Assembly: GCA_036501845.1 (NCBI GenBank)
Contig: DASXZO010000013.1
Coordinates: 1-39,314 of the forward strand
Source of the DNA: JBBREP01 sp036501845
Lineage (GTDB): Bacteria; Actinomycetota; Acidimicrobiia; IMCC26256; PALSA-610
Reading direction: 5' to 3'
DNA length: 39,314 nt
Below the pieces are notes generated by a model. It did not search any database and was not told the origin of the DNA. It saw nothing but the letters and a program-made list of their open reading frames with translations. The position numbers and the translations under genes were made by a program. Each line of letters opens with the position of its first letter. Position 1 is the first letter of the stretch. Below are positions 18,880 through 27,441 of the stretch, piece after piece.

Positions 18880-19557
18880 TTAGCTGGCGGCGTAGGAGCC
18901 GGACTCGAGCGCCTCGGCGACGGCCCAGGCAAACGCGATCATCGCCTGACCCTTGGCCGCGTCGTGCTGACCAACCAGGCTCACGACCTTGGCGCCACCC
19001 GTGGCCTTCACGCCCGACGCGTCGAGTACAGGTAGGCACGGGATCTTGCGACCCGACACCCGCACCGTGAACGCGCGGTCGTCGTAGTGCTGCTCGCACC
19101 CGAACCGCTTGGCGAGCCGACGACCCCACGCCCGCTCCTCACCATTCGGCGAGTAGCCGGGACGAGGAACCACGCTCGAGTAGCCGTTGAGCATCGCGTA
19201 GATCGACGGTTGCGCGAAACGGACCGCGACGAGCACGTCCTCGTCTGGGAACGAGATCGCCGCGCGCCGCGCGAGTTCGCCCGTCATGCTCTGCAGCACC
19301 GACGCGGCGATCTTGTGCTTGCGCGTTGCGCCGAGGCCCCAGAGGATCGCCGGCGTGCCGCCGATCCGTTCGAGCGAGCCGAACATGAATCCGGCCACGC
19401 CGGCTTCGTCGATCGCCAGCACCACGAGCGGGAACTGCTCGATGTGGTGATCGAGGACTTCGTCGCGAACAACCAGCCCTACCGATTGCAGCAGCTGCGC
19501 GAACTCGTCCAGTTCAGCGGGTTTGAGAGATACCGAGTCGCGGGATTCGACTTTCAT
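18880..19557 (-). CDS. hypothetical protein, possibly a divergent GNAT fold
   Basis: A 225-aa protein. The order of predicted strands and helices (FPLVVLAIDEAGVAGFMFGSL, AILWGLGATRKHKIAASVLQSM, IYAMLNGYSSVVPRPGY) resembles acyl-CoA N-acyltransferases, but no clear acetyl-CoA loop is present. The ATG at 19557 has AGAGGG 4 nt upstream. A TTGACT -35-like box and TAGGCC 18 nt downstream make this one of the few promoters here with a visible -35. It converges on the DUF255 gene. Function is unknown. Confidence 0.75.
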   Translation of the reverse strand: MKVESRDSVSLKPAELDEFAQLLQSVGLVVRDEVLDHHIEQFPLVVLAIDEAGVAGFMFGSLERIGGTPAILWGLGATRKHKIAASVLQSMTGELARRAAISFPDEDVLVAVRFAQPSIYAMLNGYSSVVPRPGYSPNGEERAWGRRLAKRFGCEQHYDDRAFTVRVSGRKIPCLPVLDASGVKATGGAKVVSLVGQHDAAKGQAMIAFAWAVAEALESGSYAAS

Positions 19558-19671
19558 TGGCCCTCTATTGTGGCCTATGGAAGGCGCAAACACAAAGTCA
19601 ACCGCGTCACACGGGTCACATTCGGGGCGGTCCGCCCGAGCTCAGAGTGACCCAAACCCCCGGTCGGGGGG

Positions 19672-20910
19672 TCAGCGGCGCGGCCGCCGCACGCCGGTGC
19701 CGCGCTGCAGGGCGCAGTCCATGCAGAGCAGTGAGTCCTTGGTGTTCACACGCAAGAGGCACGCGCTGCAGAACGGCTGGCCGCAGCCGCCGCACGAGAC
19801 CCGAGTGAACTCCGACGGGTGCTTCATGCACGCGCGGAGCTCTGTACCCACGAGGCCGCGCTGCTTCCTGCCCCGCTTGGTCTTGGTCGATTCGCCGGGC
19901 GAAGCGGCGGTCGCAGGGCCCTTGGCCGGCTCGTCCGGCGGGGCCACGAGGTGAAGGTGTCCGGTCGTCCACAGCGACGAGCCGTGGACCGTGGCGAGCC
20001 ACGCGTCGAGCGTGTCGTCGAGCACGATCACCACGCGTCGGCGGTCGGCTTCCGCACGGAGTTTGTCGAGAAGGAGGTCGTGCACGGTCGGGGCGACGGC
20101 GTAGAGCAGGTCACCGTCGATCACCAGCGGGCACGTGCCGGCGCCGAACATCTCGTCGACGCGTACGGCGGGCATCGCGATGCCGTCGGCGGCATCGACG
20201 CGGGCCACCAGATCGCGGCCCTCGGCCTCGATCCGATCGAGCTCGCTTCGCAGCACGACGACGTTGTCCGGATTCGGATGGAGCCGCAGAATTGCGTCGG
20301 CGTAGTCACGAAGATCGGAGGCCGGATTGCTCCCGGCGAGCCGGCCGAGCACGTCTGCGGTTCGGGCCCGCAAGTCGATCTCGCGGCTGGCGGTGTCGCT
20401 GCGGCGCGCCGACGCGGCATCACCGAGCGCGTCCCACTCGACCGCGAGGGCCAGCGCGCCGTCGGCGAGCTCCTCGGCGGCGTCTGGGCCGTCTGCGGTG
20501 TGCGCCGCGGCCAGCACCGATTCGATCTCTCGAGCGCGCTCCGCGAGCTCGAGCACCCGGTCGACGAGCGTGTCGCGCTCGTCGGGCGCCAGGTGGTCGG
20601 CATGGCGATGCGAGTCGTTCAGGTCGTCGAAGGCGTCGGCGCCGATCACGAGGGGCGGGACGCTCATGGCGTCGGCGAGCCACGCCACCACCTCGGCCTG
20701 GGGGCCGAAGCCGGCCACCTGGGTGACGGTCGGACCGAGGCGCACGACGTCGTTCACCGAGCCCGGCCTGCGGAGCTCGATGATGTCGCTCGTCTGCGGC
20801 GCGGGTTCGGCGCTGACCATGGCTTTCCTGGGGTTGAACACCAACGGCGGTTCCGCGGGTACGAGAGGTTCCGCCAATTCGTCGGCGTCGGGGAATCGCA
20901 ACCTGAGCAT
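19672..20910 (-). CDS. coiled-coil protein with C-terminal B-box-like zinc finger
   Basis: A 412-aa protein of no recognised family. Residues 1-100 are Pro-rich and unstructured-looking. The centre (about 140-250) is rich in Glu/Ala/Leu heptads (LVDRVLELAERAREIESVLAAAH). A compact alpha/beta segment follows (CPLVIDGDLLYAVAPTVHDLL, RRVVIVLDDTLDAWLATVHG). The C-terminus has a Lys/Arg linker and then paired Cys/His ligands: C-x2-H, C-x2-C (CGGC), C-x2-C (FCSAC), C-x2-C (CMDC), the spacing of B-box-type fingers. The ATG at 20910 has AGGT upstream. Divergent from the SCO6745-family gene. Confidence 0.8.
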   Translation of the reverse strand: MLRLRFPDADELAEPLVPAEPPLVFNPRKAMVSAEPAPQTSDIIELRRPGSVNDVVRLGPTVTQVAGFGPQAEVVAWLADAMSVPPLVIGADAFDDLNDSHRHADHLAPDERDTLVDRVLELAERAREIESVLAAAHTADGPDAAEELADGALALAVEWDALGDAASARRSDTASREIDLRARTADVLGRLAGSNPASDLRDYADAILRLHPNPDNVVVLRSELDRIEAEGRDLVARVDAADGIAMPAVRVDEMFGAGTCPLVIDGDLLYAVAPTVHDLLLDKLRAEADRRRVVIVLDDTLDAWLATVHGSSLWTTGHLHLVAPPDEPAKGPATAASPGESTKTKRGRKQRGLVGTELRACMKHPSEFTRVSCGGCGQPFCSACLLRVNTKDSLLCMDCALQRGTGVRRPRR

Positions 20911-21059
20911 CGTCGACCTCGGTGCAATGTGTGACGGGCTGGAGGTCGTGCGTCCCACGACGCGCACGATTGCGCCGTTTGTACCATTGCGTACCGGCAC
21001 CCACAACGAGGTGGGCACGAACTGTGCCCACCGTCGCAGGCCTCCGTACGCTGCGCCCC

Positions 21060-21965
21060 ATGGCACTGTCCACGCACTCGAAACAGGCCCGCCGGCTCGC
21101 CGCCGCGCTCGAACCCTGCATCGGCCAGGTGTACTTCGCGCCCGAGGCGCACGCGGCCTACGAACAGCTCGGCTTCAACGCCAGCCCGGCGAGCTTCGAC
21201 GGGCTCGCCATGCCCGACGGCGCCGCCTATTTCACGAGCCGCGGCTCGCTGATGGGCAAGGTCTCGCCGAGCGTCGTGGCTGCCGCGTTCGCAGTGTTCA
21301 ACCCCGAAGCCGTGGTGCCCGCGGTGGCCTATGGCTGGTCGCTCACCGACGACGCAATCATTCGAGCGCGCCGGCGCGAAGGCGGCGCCGCGCAGCTCGA
21401 GCGAGTGGTGGCCGATGCCGATGCATCGCGCGTGCGCGCCATCGCCGATTCGCTTGCGCGCGCGCTCGAACCACTCACACCGGAGGGTCGTCCGTTGTTC
21501 GCAGGTGCGCGCGACCACCTCGGCGAGGCCGGGTCGCACGACGCGTGGTTGCATTTCTTCGAGGTGGGTGACGCGCTGCGCGAGTACCGTGGCGACAGCC
21601 ACACCGCGTCGTGGGTGAGTGCCGGCGTGGGCGCCACCGAGATCGGGCTCGTGTCGGAGGCCTACATGGGCTTGCCGCCCCGCACGTACTCCCGCAGCCG
21701 AGCGTGGTCGGATGCACAGTTCGACGCGGCCGCCGATCGGGCACGCTCACGCGGCTGGTTCGACGCCGCCGGCGCGCTCACCGACGAGGGCCGCGCGGCG
21801 CGCGAGGCGATCGAGGTGGCGACCGACCATCAACTCGTTCCGGCACTTCGTGCGCTCGGCGACGAACTCGACGATCTGCTCGCCACGCTCGAGCCCTGGG
21901 GCGCGGCCATGCGCGCGGCCCACGGCTACCCCGGCGGTCCCGGCGACCTGTGGCCGAACCGCTGA
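21060..21965 (+). CDS. SCO6745-family protein (paralogue 1)
   Basis: A 301-aa helical protein resembling the actinobacterial SCO6745 family, whose C-terminal part is a winged-helix-like segment (RARSRGWFDAAGALTDEGRAAREAIEVATD). Family-typical strings are AYFTSRGSLMGKVSPSVVAAAFAVFNPEAV and the central H-DAWLHFFEVGDALREYRGDSHTA. The function of the family is not known. A TACGCT box 7 nt before the ATG suggests a leaderless transcript. A second family member lies at 25980-26804 on the opposite strand, with the same order of motifs. Confidence 0.8.
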   Translation: MALSTHSKQARRLAAALEPCIGQVYFAPEAHAAYEQLGFNASPASFDGLAMPDGAAYFTSRGSLMGKVSPSVVAAAFAVFNPEAVVPAVAYGWSLTDDAIIRARRREGGAAQLERVVADADASRVRAIADSLARALEPLTPEGRPLFAGARDHLGEAGSHDAWLHFFEVGDALREYRGDSHTASWVSAGVGATEIGLVSEAYMGLPPRTYSRSRAWSDAQFDAAADRARSRGWFDAAGALTDEGRAAREAIEVATDHQLVPALRALGDELDDLLATLEPWGAAMRAAHGYPGGPGDLWPNR

Positions 21966-22288
21966 ACCGCCGAACAACACCTGAACGAATCGCCCGGCGC
22001 GCCGACCAGGGCCGATACCAAATGCCCGCTTTTGGCGGGATTGGTATGACACGAGATTCAGGGGCCACCCGGGTACCATGGTGGTACGTCCGCCCGGTGG
22101 TGCGGCGCCCGCACACGACCGGCGCGTGAGAGCGTGCGAGGTCTTGCGGCGCTGCGCAGCAAGGCACGCCGGCGGGCAGTGCGGCCCAGTCCGCGACGCG
22201 TTCGCGGCGCCGGGCCGACGCACAGAAGGACTGCGAGCCCCGAAGCCGCGCCGGCGGACGGGCCGGGACCGCCCCACGGAGGACCAGC
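21966..22288 (+). other. 323-nt gene-free, GC-rich structured leader
   Basis: No convincing ORF lies here. It contains an AT-containing inverted repeat (22015-22047), a small palindrome GTACCA-TGG-TGGTAC (22073-22087), and several GC hairpins, such as CTTGC/GCAAG near 22143-22163 and CAGTCC/GGACTG further on. It leads into the small gene at 22289, whose GGAGG lies 6 nt from its ATG. The stretch may be a long 5' UTR or contain a small RNA. No known RNA family was recognised. Confidence 0.4.
22015..22047. terminator. inverted repeat after the SCO6745-family gene
   Basis: ATACCAA (22015-22021) pairs with TTGGTAT (22041-22047) and CCCGC (22025-22029) with GCGGG (22035-22039), enclosing a T-rich loop and a small asymmetric internal loop. 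It starts 49 nt after the stop codon. It could be a terminator, or an operator for the following gene. Confidence 0.4.
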
Positions 22289-22495
22289 ATGGCCAAGCAG
22301 CGCACCACCTTCGACAAGCTCCAGAAGGAGCGGAACCGCAAGGCCAAGCAGGCGGCCAAGCGTGAGCGGCGCCAGGGCGCCAACGAGCCCGGCGGTGTCG
22401 GCTCACCGGTCTACGACGACAACGGGATCCTGCTCGGCACGCTCGACGCCGACGGTGAGCTCGAGCCCTACGTGCCCGAGGGCGCGCTCGACTGA
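22289..22495 (+). CDS. small hypothetical protein, basic N-terminus and acidic C-terminus
   Basis: A 68-aa protein. Residues 1-30 are strongly basic and helical (FDKLQKERNRKAKQAAKRERR). Residues 31-68 are neutral to acidic (SPVYDDNGILLGTLDADGELEPYVPEGALD). GGAGG lies 6 nt upstream of the ATG. Such small actinobacterial proteins are common but unnamed; nucleic-acid binding through the basic half is an inference. It converges on ku with 40 nt between stops. Confidence 0.8.
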   Translation: MAKQRTTFDKLQKERNRKAKQAAKRERRQGANEPGGVGSPVYDDNGILLGTLDADGELEPYVPEGALD

Positions 22496-22535
22496 GCGGC
22501 CACTGGGTCGATCGCTGGCTCGTTCTTTCGTCAAC

Positions 22536-23414
22536 TCACGATGCACGCCGGCGCGGCTGATGGTGCGCGGTCTGCTTCTTCGAAGTGGATCGCGAGGTCT
22601 TCCTTCCCGCCGGCTGCTTGGCGCTCCGGGCGCCTGACGACGGCTTTCGCGCCCGCTCGAGGCTTGCCTCGAGCGCGGCAACCAGGTCGAGGACCTTTTC
22701 CGGCTCGGGCGCGGCGGGCGACTCGATCGCCTTGCCCTTCGCCTTCGCCTGCACGAGCTTGCGCACCCGCTCCTGGTAGTCGTCGTGGTACCGCTTCGGA
22801 TCCCAGTGCGTCGCGAGTGAGTCGAGGATCTGCACCGCCATCTTCTTCTCGCGGTCGTTGACCGCGCGTCCACGCGTCGGTACGTCGTCGATCTCGGACG
22901 GCGCGACCACCTCGTCGGCGAAGAGCATCGTCGACATCGCCAGGCCCTTCCCGTAAGGCCGGATCGCAGCGAGATACTGCTTGTCGCGCATCACCACCTT
23001 GCCGATCGCGACGCGCTCACGATCACCCATCACGGCCGCGAGCAACGCGTACGCACGCGCCCCGCCGTCGTCGGCCGGCGCAAGGTGATATGTGCGGTCG
23101 AAGTAGATCGGATCGATCTCCGCGAGCGGCACGAAAGCCTCGATGTCGATCGTGCGTGTGGTCTCCGGTGCGATCGCACTCAGCTCATCGGGCTCGATGA
23201 TCACCACCTTGCCCTTGGCCAGCTCGTAGCCCTTCTTGATGTCGGAGTACTCGACCGTCCTGCCGCTCTCGGTCACCCTCTTGTAGTGCACGCGTGCGCC
23301 CTTCGCAGTGACCTGGTGGAAATGCACATCGTGCTCGTGGACCGCGGAATACACCTTCACCGGGATCGTCACGAGCCCGAAGCTGATCGAACCGGTCCAG
23401 ATCGCTCGCGCCAT
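22536..23414 (-). CDS. ku: Ku non-homologous end-joining protein
   Basis: Bacterial Ku (292 aa) forms a homodimeric ring on DNA ends and recruits LigD. The Ku core is evident: MARAIWTGSISFGLVTIPVKVYSA, then FHQVTAKGARVHYKRV, DIKKGYEL, DIEAFVPLAEIDPIYFDRTY, and RDKQYLAAIRPYGKGLAMSTM. The C-terminal 60 residues form a Lys/Arg/Ser-rich extension, seen in many actinobacterial Ku proteins and thought to aid DNA binding. The ATG at 23414 matches the family start. No ligD is present in the window. Confidence 0.95.
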   Translation of the reverse strand: MARAIWTGSISFGLVTIPVKVYSAVHEHDVHFHQVTAKGARVHYKRVTESGRTVEYSDIKKGYELAKGKVVIIEPDELSAIAPETTRTIDIEAFVPLAEIDPIYFDRTYHLAPADDGGARAYALLAAVMGDRERVAIGKVVMRDKQYLAAIRPYGKGLAMSTMLFADEVVAPSEIDDVPTRGRAVNDREKKMAVQILDSLATHWDPKRYHDDYQERVRKLVQAKAKGKAIESPAAPEPEKVLDLVAALEASLERARKPSSGARSAKQPAGRKTSRSTSKKQTAHHQPRRRAS

Positions 23415-23545
23415 ACCCAGGCGCGTTCCCTCGTCGACCCGACACCAAACGCGGACGCCGCCGCAAAAATGGGCTGCCGCCAAGGGCTTGCTCCGACAAC
23501 ACTGCACCGCCATGATCGCGGTGGAGGTGCTCGGGTATTCGTTCG

Positions 23546-23908
23546 CTACTGCTGCGGCACCTCAGGGCGGTCGATGATCCGCTGCCATGAGCCGTCGGTC
23601 TGGCGGCGGAGCAGCTGCACGCGCACTCCTGTGTTGTCGGCCGACCGTGTCGACGTGAGCGCGAGGTCTTCGAAGCGCACCGTCGGCAACGGGTCTTCGA
23701 GACCGAACTTCACTCCGGCCTCGACCATCTTCTCGTAGACGGCCTGGATCGCATCACGGCCCAGAGTCGGCCGGTCGGCGGGATACGCCAAGACGGCGTG
23801 CGGCTCGTAAAGCGCGGCGATGCCCGCGGCGTCGCCGGCGTTGAGGCGTTCACTCACGAGGCGCGTGACATCCTCGGGTTGCTGTGCCGTGGCTCCGTTG
23901 CTGGTCAT
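23546..23908 (-). CDS. NTF2-like (SnoaL/DUF4440-type) protein
   Basis: A 120-aa single-domain alpha+beta cone-fold protein. The pattern is typical of the family: VTRLVSERLNAGDAAGIAALYEPHAVLAYP, then TLGRDAIQAVYEKM, and terminal beta strands TGVRVQLLRRQTDGSWQRIID. The ATG at 23908 has a strong AGGAGG 8 nt upstream. Members bind or process diverse small molecules, so no substrate can be named. It follows the ferritin-like gene on the same strand with an 83-nt gap. Confidence 0.85.
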   Translation of the reverse strand: MTSNGATAQQPEDVTRLVSERLNAGDAAGIAALYEPHAVLAYPADRPTLGRDAIQAVYEKMVEAGVKFGLEDPLPTVRFEDLALTSTRSADNTGVRVQLLRRQTDGSWQRIIDRPEVPQQ

Positions 23909-23991
23909 CGGGCGAACCTCCTGATGCCTTTCAGCGTCGAGGAGGTGTACCCGGAGCGCGCGCGGCACACACCGCTACACCTCGCCCGCGA

Positions 23992-24594
23992 TTACTTCGC
24001 GTGCGTCTTCGCGCGGCTGCCGTTCGACTTCGAGCCCATGCCCGCGATCGCGCCGCACAGGTCGTCGACGGTGCTGCACAGCGCATCGACCTTGCGTTCG
24101 AGCGATACCAGACGATCGTCGTCGTCGCCCGACGACGTACGCGACTCCGCGTGCTTCAACTGCTCGTAACAGCTGCGCAGCAACCGCGCAGTGTCGCGTT
24201 CCTCTGCGATGTAGCGACCGAGCAACTCGCCGGTGGCGATGTCGATCGAATGGTCCTTGAAGAAGTTGTCGAACAGATCGGGCTTGTCGCCGGTGTCGAG
24301 ACGTTGCAGCTTCAGCGCTTCCATCTTCTCGAGGTCGGAGCAGTCCGACGTGACCAGCGCGATCGCCTTGTGCTCGTTGTCCGTGCCCTTGCGGCGCACC
24401 TCGTAACCGAGCTCGTTGATGCGCTTCGCGAAGCTCATCCCGTGCTCGCCCTCACGTGCCGCGACCTTGAGCAGCACACCGCGCACGTCGTCACTCGGTG
24501 TCACCTCCGCCCATGCGCACAAGTAGTCGTGAGCCTGCGACTCCGCGATCGCAATCGCATTCAACAGACCGAGGTAGCTGGGCTTGTCCGACAT
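23992..24594 (-). CDS. ferritin-like (diiron four-helix) protein
   Basis: A 200-aa helical protein with paired E-x-x-H-like motifs: IAIAESQAHDYLCAWAEV and LLKVAAREGEHGMSFAKRI. A later AEERDTARLLRSCYEQL could complete a diiron site. That pattern points to the ferritin/rubrerythrin-like superfamily. The C-terminus has a short coiled coil (RLVSLERKVDALCSTVDDL) and a Lys-rich tail. The ATG at 24594 has AGGAGG upstream. No iron-storage or peroxidase role can be chosen from the sequence. Confidence 0.7.
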   Translation of the reverse strand: MSDKPSYLGLLNAIAIAESQAHDYLCAWAEVTPSDDVRGVLLKVAAREGEHGMSFAKRINELGYEVRRKGTDNEHKAIALVTSDCSDLEKMEALKLQRLDTGDKPDLFDNFFKDHSIDIATGELLGRYIAEERDTARLLRSCYEQLKHAESRTSSGDDDDRLVSLERKVDALCSTVDDLCGAIAGMGSKSNGSRAKTHAK

Positions 24595-24708
24595 TGCGTG
24601 GCCTCCTTCGGGGCGGGTGCCGTCCCTACGCTCGCGTCTGAGCGTGCGCGCCACCAAACCCATGCATCAGATCGGCACTGGGTACGGCGATCACGATGGA
24701 TTGGTTCA

Positions 24709-25497
24709 ATGGATCGCCGCCCTAGTGTCGTGAGCACGAAACCCCAGTCTTCTACGTACGTCGAGTCGGCGCCCACCGGACCGGCCCGGCCCCACGTCGC
24801 CTGCACATGGGTGGGCATCACGGGCAACGACGGCGGCTACACCGATCGGGTGCTGCCCGACGCATGCGTCGACGTGATCTGGGACGGTGCCCGGGTATTC
24901 GTGGCCGGACCCGACACCGGACCGGTGATGACGAACTCCAGCCCCGGCACCACCTATGCCGGCGTTCGCCTCCGTCCCGGCCACGCTGCCGCCGTGCTCG
25001 CGCGCCCGGCCAACGAGCTCACCGACCGGCGCGTCGACGCTCGCGACATCTGGCCCGAACGCCAGCTTCGGCGCTGGGAAGATCAGCTCGGCGGGCGCAC
25101 ACCGTTCGAAGCCACGCGACTGCTCGAATCGATCGTCACCGAGATCGCGACCGAGACCGACACCGATGTGGCGAGTTGCGACGCGATCGCCCGTGTTGCC
25201 GCTCGTGGCGACGTTGCGGACATGGCCGACGAGCTCGGTTGCACGCCGCGCACATTGCACCGTCGTTGCGTGCAGTCGTTCGGCTACGGACCGAAGACGT
25301 TGCACCGGATTCTGCGTTTCCGCAGGTTCATGTGGCTCGCCGAGCGCGATTCCCGCGCCCAGTTGTCGACGCTCGCCGTCGACGCGGGCTACGCCGACCA
25401 GCCCCACCTCACTCGCGACTGCAACGACCTCGCCGGGCTCGCGCCGCGCCCACTCCTGCTCTCTCGCGGTGTCCGATCTGTTCAAGACACCGCCTGA
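24709..25497 (+). CDS. AraC-type transcriptional regulator
   Basis: A 262-aa regulator. The N-terminal half is the DUF6597-like sensing domain (PDACVDVIWDGARVFVAGPDTGP, TTYAGVRLRPGHAAAVL). The C-terminal half is an AraC HTH pair (ADMADELGCTPRTLHRRCVQSFGYGPKTLHRILRFRRFM, then LAVDAGYADQPHLTRDC). It starts at the ATG at 24709; a GTG seven codons on is an alternative. The VOC-family gene 53 nt downstream, on the same strand, is a probable target or partner. Confidence 0.9.
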   Translation: MDRRPSVVSTKPQSSTYVESAPTGPARPHVACTWVGITGNDGGYTDRVLPDACVDVIWDGARVFVAGPDTGPVMTNSSPGTTYAGVRLRPGHAAAVLARPANELTDRRVDARDIWPERQLRRWEDQLGGRTPFEATRLLESIVTEIATETDTDVASCDAIARVAARGDVADMADELGCTPRTLHRRCVQSFGYGPKTLHRILRFRRFMWLAERDSRAQLSTLAVDAGYADQPHLTRDCNDLAGLAPRPLLLSRGVRSVQDTA

Positions 25498-25550
25498 GAT
25501 CCACGCGAGAGTCCTGGGTAGACATCGAAGTCGTTCCAGGAGGTTCACGC

Positions 25551-25958
25551 ATGAAGGTGCTGTTCTGTGCCGGAGTGTCGCCGATCGTTCGCGATCGCGA
25601 CGACAGCATCCGTTTCTACGCTGACACGCTCGGGCTGCCGCTCGTGGTGGACACCGAGTACGACTACGTCGCCACCGGCGATGTCGACGGCCTGAAGCAC
25701 CTCGGGTTGTGGCGCCTCTCGGAAGCGGCCGAGGCGTGCTTCGGCACCACAGAGTGGCCGGCCGACGTGCCCGAACCGCAGGCCACCGTCGAGTTCGACG
25801 TCGACGATGTAGACGCCGCGGCTCGCGAGCTGACCGCCGCCGGCTACAAGTTGTTGCACGAGCCGCGGACGATGCCGTGGGGTCAGAAGATCGTGCACGT
25901 GATGTCGCCCGAAGGCCTGCTCGTAGGACTCACGATCACGCCGGCGATGCGCGAGTAA
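25551..25958 (+). CDS. VOC (glyoxalase/dioxygenase) family protein
   Basis: A 135-aa protein with two beta-alpha-beta-beta-beta modules. SPIVRDRDDSIRFYADTLGLPLV begins the first, and FDVDDVDAAARELTAAGYKLLHEP and VHVMSPEGLLVGLT form the second. The perfect AGGAGGT 6 nt upstream of the ATG contrasts with the leaderless genes nearby. Its substrate is unknown. It is likely transcribed with the AraC-type regulator. Confidence 0.9.
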   Translation: MKVLFCAGVSPIVRDRDDSIRFYADTLGLPLVVDTEYDYVATGDVDGLKHLGLWRLSEAAEACFGTTEWPADVPEPQATVEFDVDDVDAAARELTAAGYKLLHEPRTMPWGQKIVHVMSPEGLLVGLTITPAMRE

Positions 25959-25979
25959 GCGCGTGGTTCGGCCGCCTCG

Positions 25980-26804
25980 TCAGGGCATGTCTTGGTCGGA
26001 CACCAACAGCGCGGCAAGCGGCTCGAGCAGAGCGATCAACTCGTCGAGCTCATGCTGGTCGAGGCATTCGTACGGTTTTGCTGCGAGGTCGTCGGTGAGC
26101 GACTCGACCCGCCGTCTGACGGCGCGACCCTCTGCACTCAGCCAACCGTCGTCGCCGATCCAGCCGCGTTCGCGCATCCCGTCGGTCAGGGCGGCGAGCT
26201 GCGCGGCTGGGAGGTGGTGGATGCGGCCGAACTGGTCCGCAGGCATGCCGATGTCGAGAGCAAAGAGCGCATGCGCCTCGCGGCCACTCACGCCCTCGCT
26301 CATCAAGGCTGTGATGTGCCCGTCGCCTCGGTGCTCGCGCAGCAAGGCGCCCGCGTGGAACAGACGAATCACCACGTCGTCGGGGATCGGGAGCGCGCGG
26401 AGGGCCGCGTACATCGGTCGGCCCTCGACCGGGGCATTGGTCGCCGCCTTGGTGAGCAGTTCTGTGGCGCGGGCGAACGTCGGAGAGTCGATGTGATCGG
26501 CGAGGATCCGCCGCAGCGCGATCGCGCAGCCCAGCTGACGCGCGGCGATCGCCGCTTCGGGTGTGGTGGTGCGCCACACCTTCGGGATGTGGCGCGCCAC
26601 TTCGCCGGGAGCGAAGTTGTAGAACAGCGCGTCAACCACCTCGGCGGGTACGAGGCCGAGCGGCGCCGCCCGTCCGGCGAAGTAGGTGTCCCAATAGTTG
26701 GTGAAACCCAGGGCGAACATCGTCTCGTTGGGATCTTCGGCCGCGTACGGGATGAGCTCGATCGGCTCGACGAGCTCGAACATGCGGCGCGCGATCGCAT
26801 TCAT
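25980..26804 (-). CDS. SCO6745-family protein (paralogue 2)
   Basis: A 274-aa protein in the same family as the gene at 21060-21965. Shared order: an N-terminal ALGFTNYWDTYFAGRAAPLGLVPAEVVDALFYNFAPGEV, a central LFHAGALLREHRGDGHITALMSEGVSG, GMPADQFGRIHHLPAAQLAALTDGMRERGWI with LSAEGRAVRRRVESLTDDL, and a C-terminal LDELIALLEPLAALL. The ATG at 26804 is preferred over a GTG at 26813. It begins 10 nt after the DUF4760-like gene's stop, suggesting co-transcription. Confidence 0.8.
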   Translation of the reverse strand: MNAIARRMFELVEPIELIPYAAEDPNETMFALGFTNYWDTYFAGRAAPLGLVPAEVVDALFYNFAPGEVARHIPKVWRTTTPEAAIAARQLGCAIALRRILADHIDSPTFARATELLTKAATNAPVEGRPMYAALRALPIPDDVVIRLFHAGALLREHRGDGHITALMSEGVSGREAHALFALDIGMPADQFGRIHHLPAAQLAALTDGMRERGWIGDDGWLSAEGRAVRRRVESLTDDLAAKPYECLDQHELDELIALLEPLAALLVSDQDMP

Positions 26805-26814
26805 CGACGCCACA

Positions 26815-27339
26815 CTAAGCAGGTCGCACGACGTCGTCGTGGCCCTGCGCCGAGTCGATCGCTGCGTGCATCTTGGTCACCAACGCTGCGAACATCGGAT
26901 ACGCGTTCGCGCCCATCGCGTCGATCGACGGCTTCCACATCTCCCAGCGGTCGATGAGGCGTTGGCCGAGCAGCAACGTGATCAACTCGAAGTCGAACGC
27001 GCCGATGCGTTCGAGCGCGGCGAGCTGTTCGAAATAGTCGAGCTCCCGGTAGAGCACGAACGCCTGGATGGAATTCGATGCGACGAAGCCTTGCAGCGCG
27101 GCCGCGAGCGCGTGCGGGGTTTGGTACTGGCCGATGAAGTGTCGGGTCTCTACGAGGTCGGGTTCGTTCCAGCGCCGCAGGAACTCGGCCGCCATCAACG
27201 CGTGCCGGCCCCGCTCGGCCTCGCGCACCTGCCTCGCGGCAAAGGTCGCGGCCCCGATCGCGCTGACCAGCCCGACGGCACCCACAGCCGTCGCGATGGC
27301 AGTGACCATCTCCGCCCAGTTGGGATCGGCTGCAGCCAT
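26815..27339 (-). CDS. DUF4760-like membrane-anchored protein
   Basis: A 174-aa protein with one N-terminal transmembrane segment (MVTAIATAVGAVGLVSAIGAATF, residues about 11-33). A helical cytoplasmic domain follows (ERGRHALMAAEFLRRWNEPDLVETRHFI, AFVLYRELDYFEQLAALERIGAFDFELITLLLG, RLIDRWEMWKPSI). The tryptophan/helix pattern fits the uncharacterised DUF4760 family. AGGAGG lies 5-6 nt from the ATG at 27339. It is transcribed with the following SCO6745-family gene. Confidence 0.75.
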   Translation of the reverse strand: MAAADPNWAEMVTAIATAVGAVGLVSAIGAATFAARQVREAERGRHALMAAEFLRRWNEPDLVETRHFIGQYQTPHALAAALQGFVASNSIQAFVLYRELDYFEQLAALERIGAFDFELITLLLGQRLIDRWEMWKPSIDAMGANAYPMFAALVTKMHAAIDSAQGHDDVVRPA

Positions 27340-27441
27340 ACTCGGCCTCCTGTCGCGCTCCGGCGGGTGTGCACAGTCGCTGTGTCGTACCTCAGCGTCG
27401 TGCATCGATCACGCTTCATTGAACCGCGGCGCGCGTCAGCG

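Noticed and set aside
19558..19593. Upstream Met giving an N-terminal IGHNRGP, a motif seen in some phage and proteobacterial proteins
   Set aside because: The ATG at 19557 has the ribosome-binding site and promoter in the right place; the motif is likely chance in promoter sequence.
22078..22365. A 95-codon ORF from ATG 22078
   Set aside because: It overlaps the better-supported small gene at 22289, is Arg/Ala/Pro-rich as expected of a shadow frame, and has no ribosome-binding site.
22536..23414. Complete NHEJ operon
   Set aside because: Only ku is present; neighbouring genes show no ligase or polymerase domain, so no claim of a local LigD system is made.
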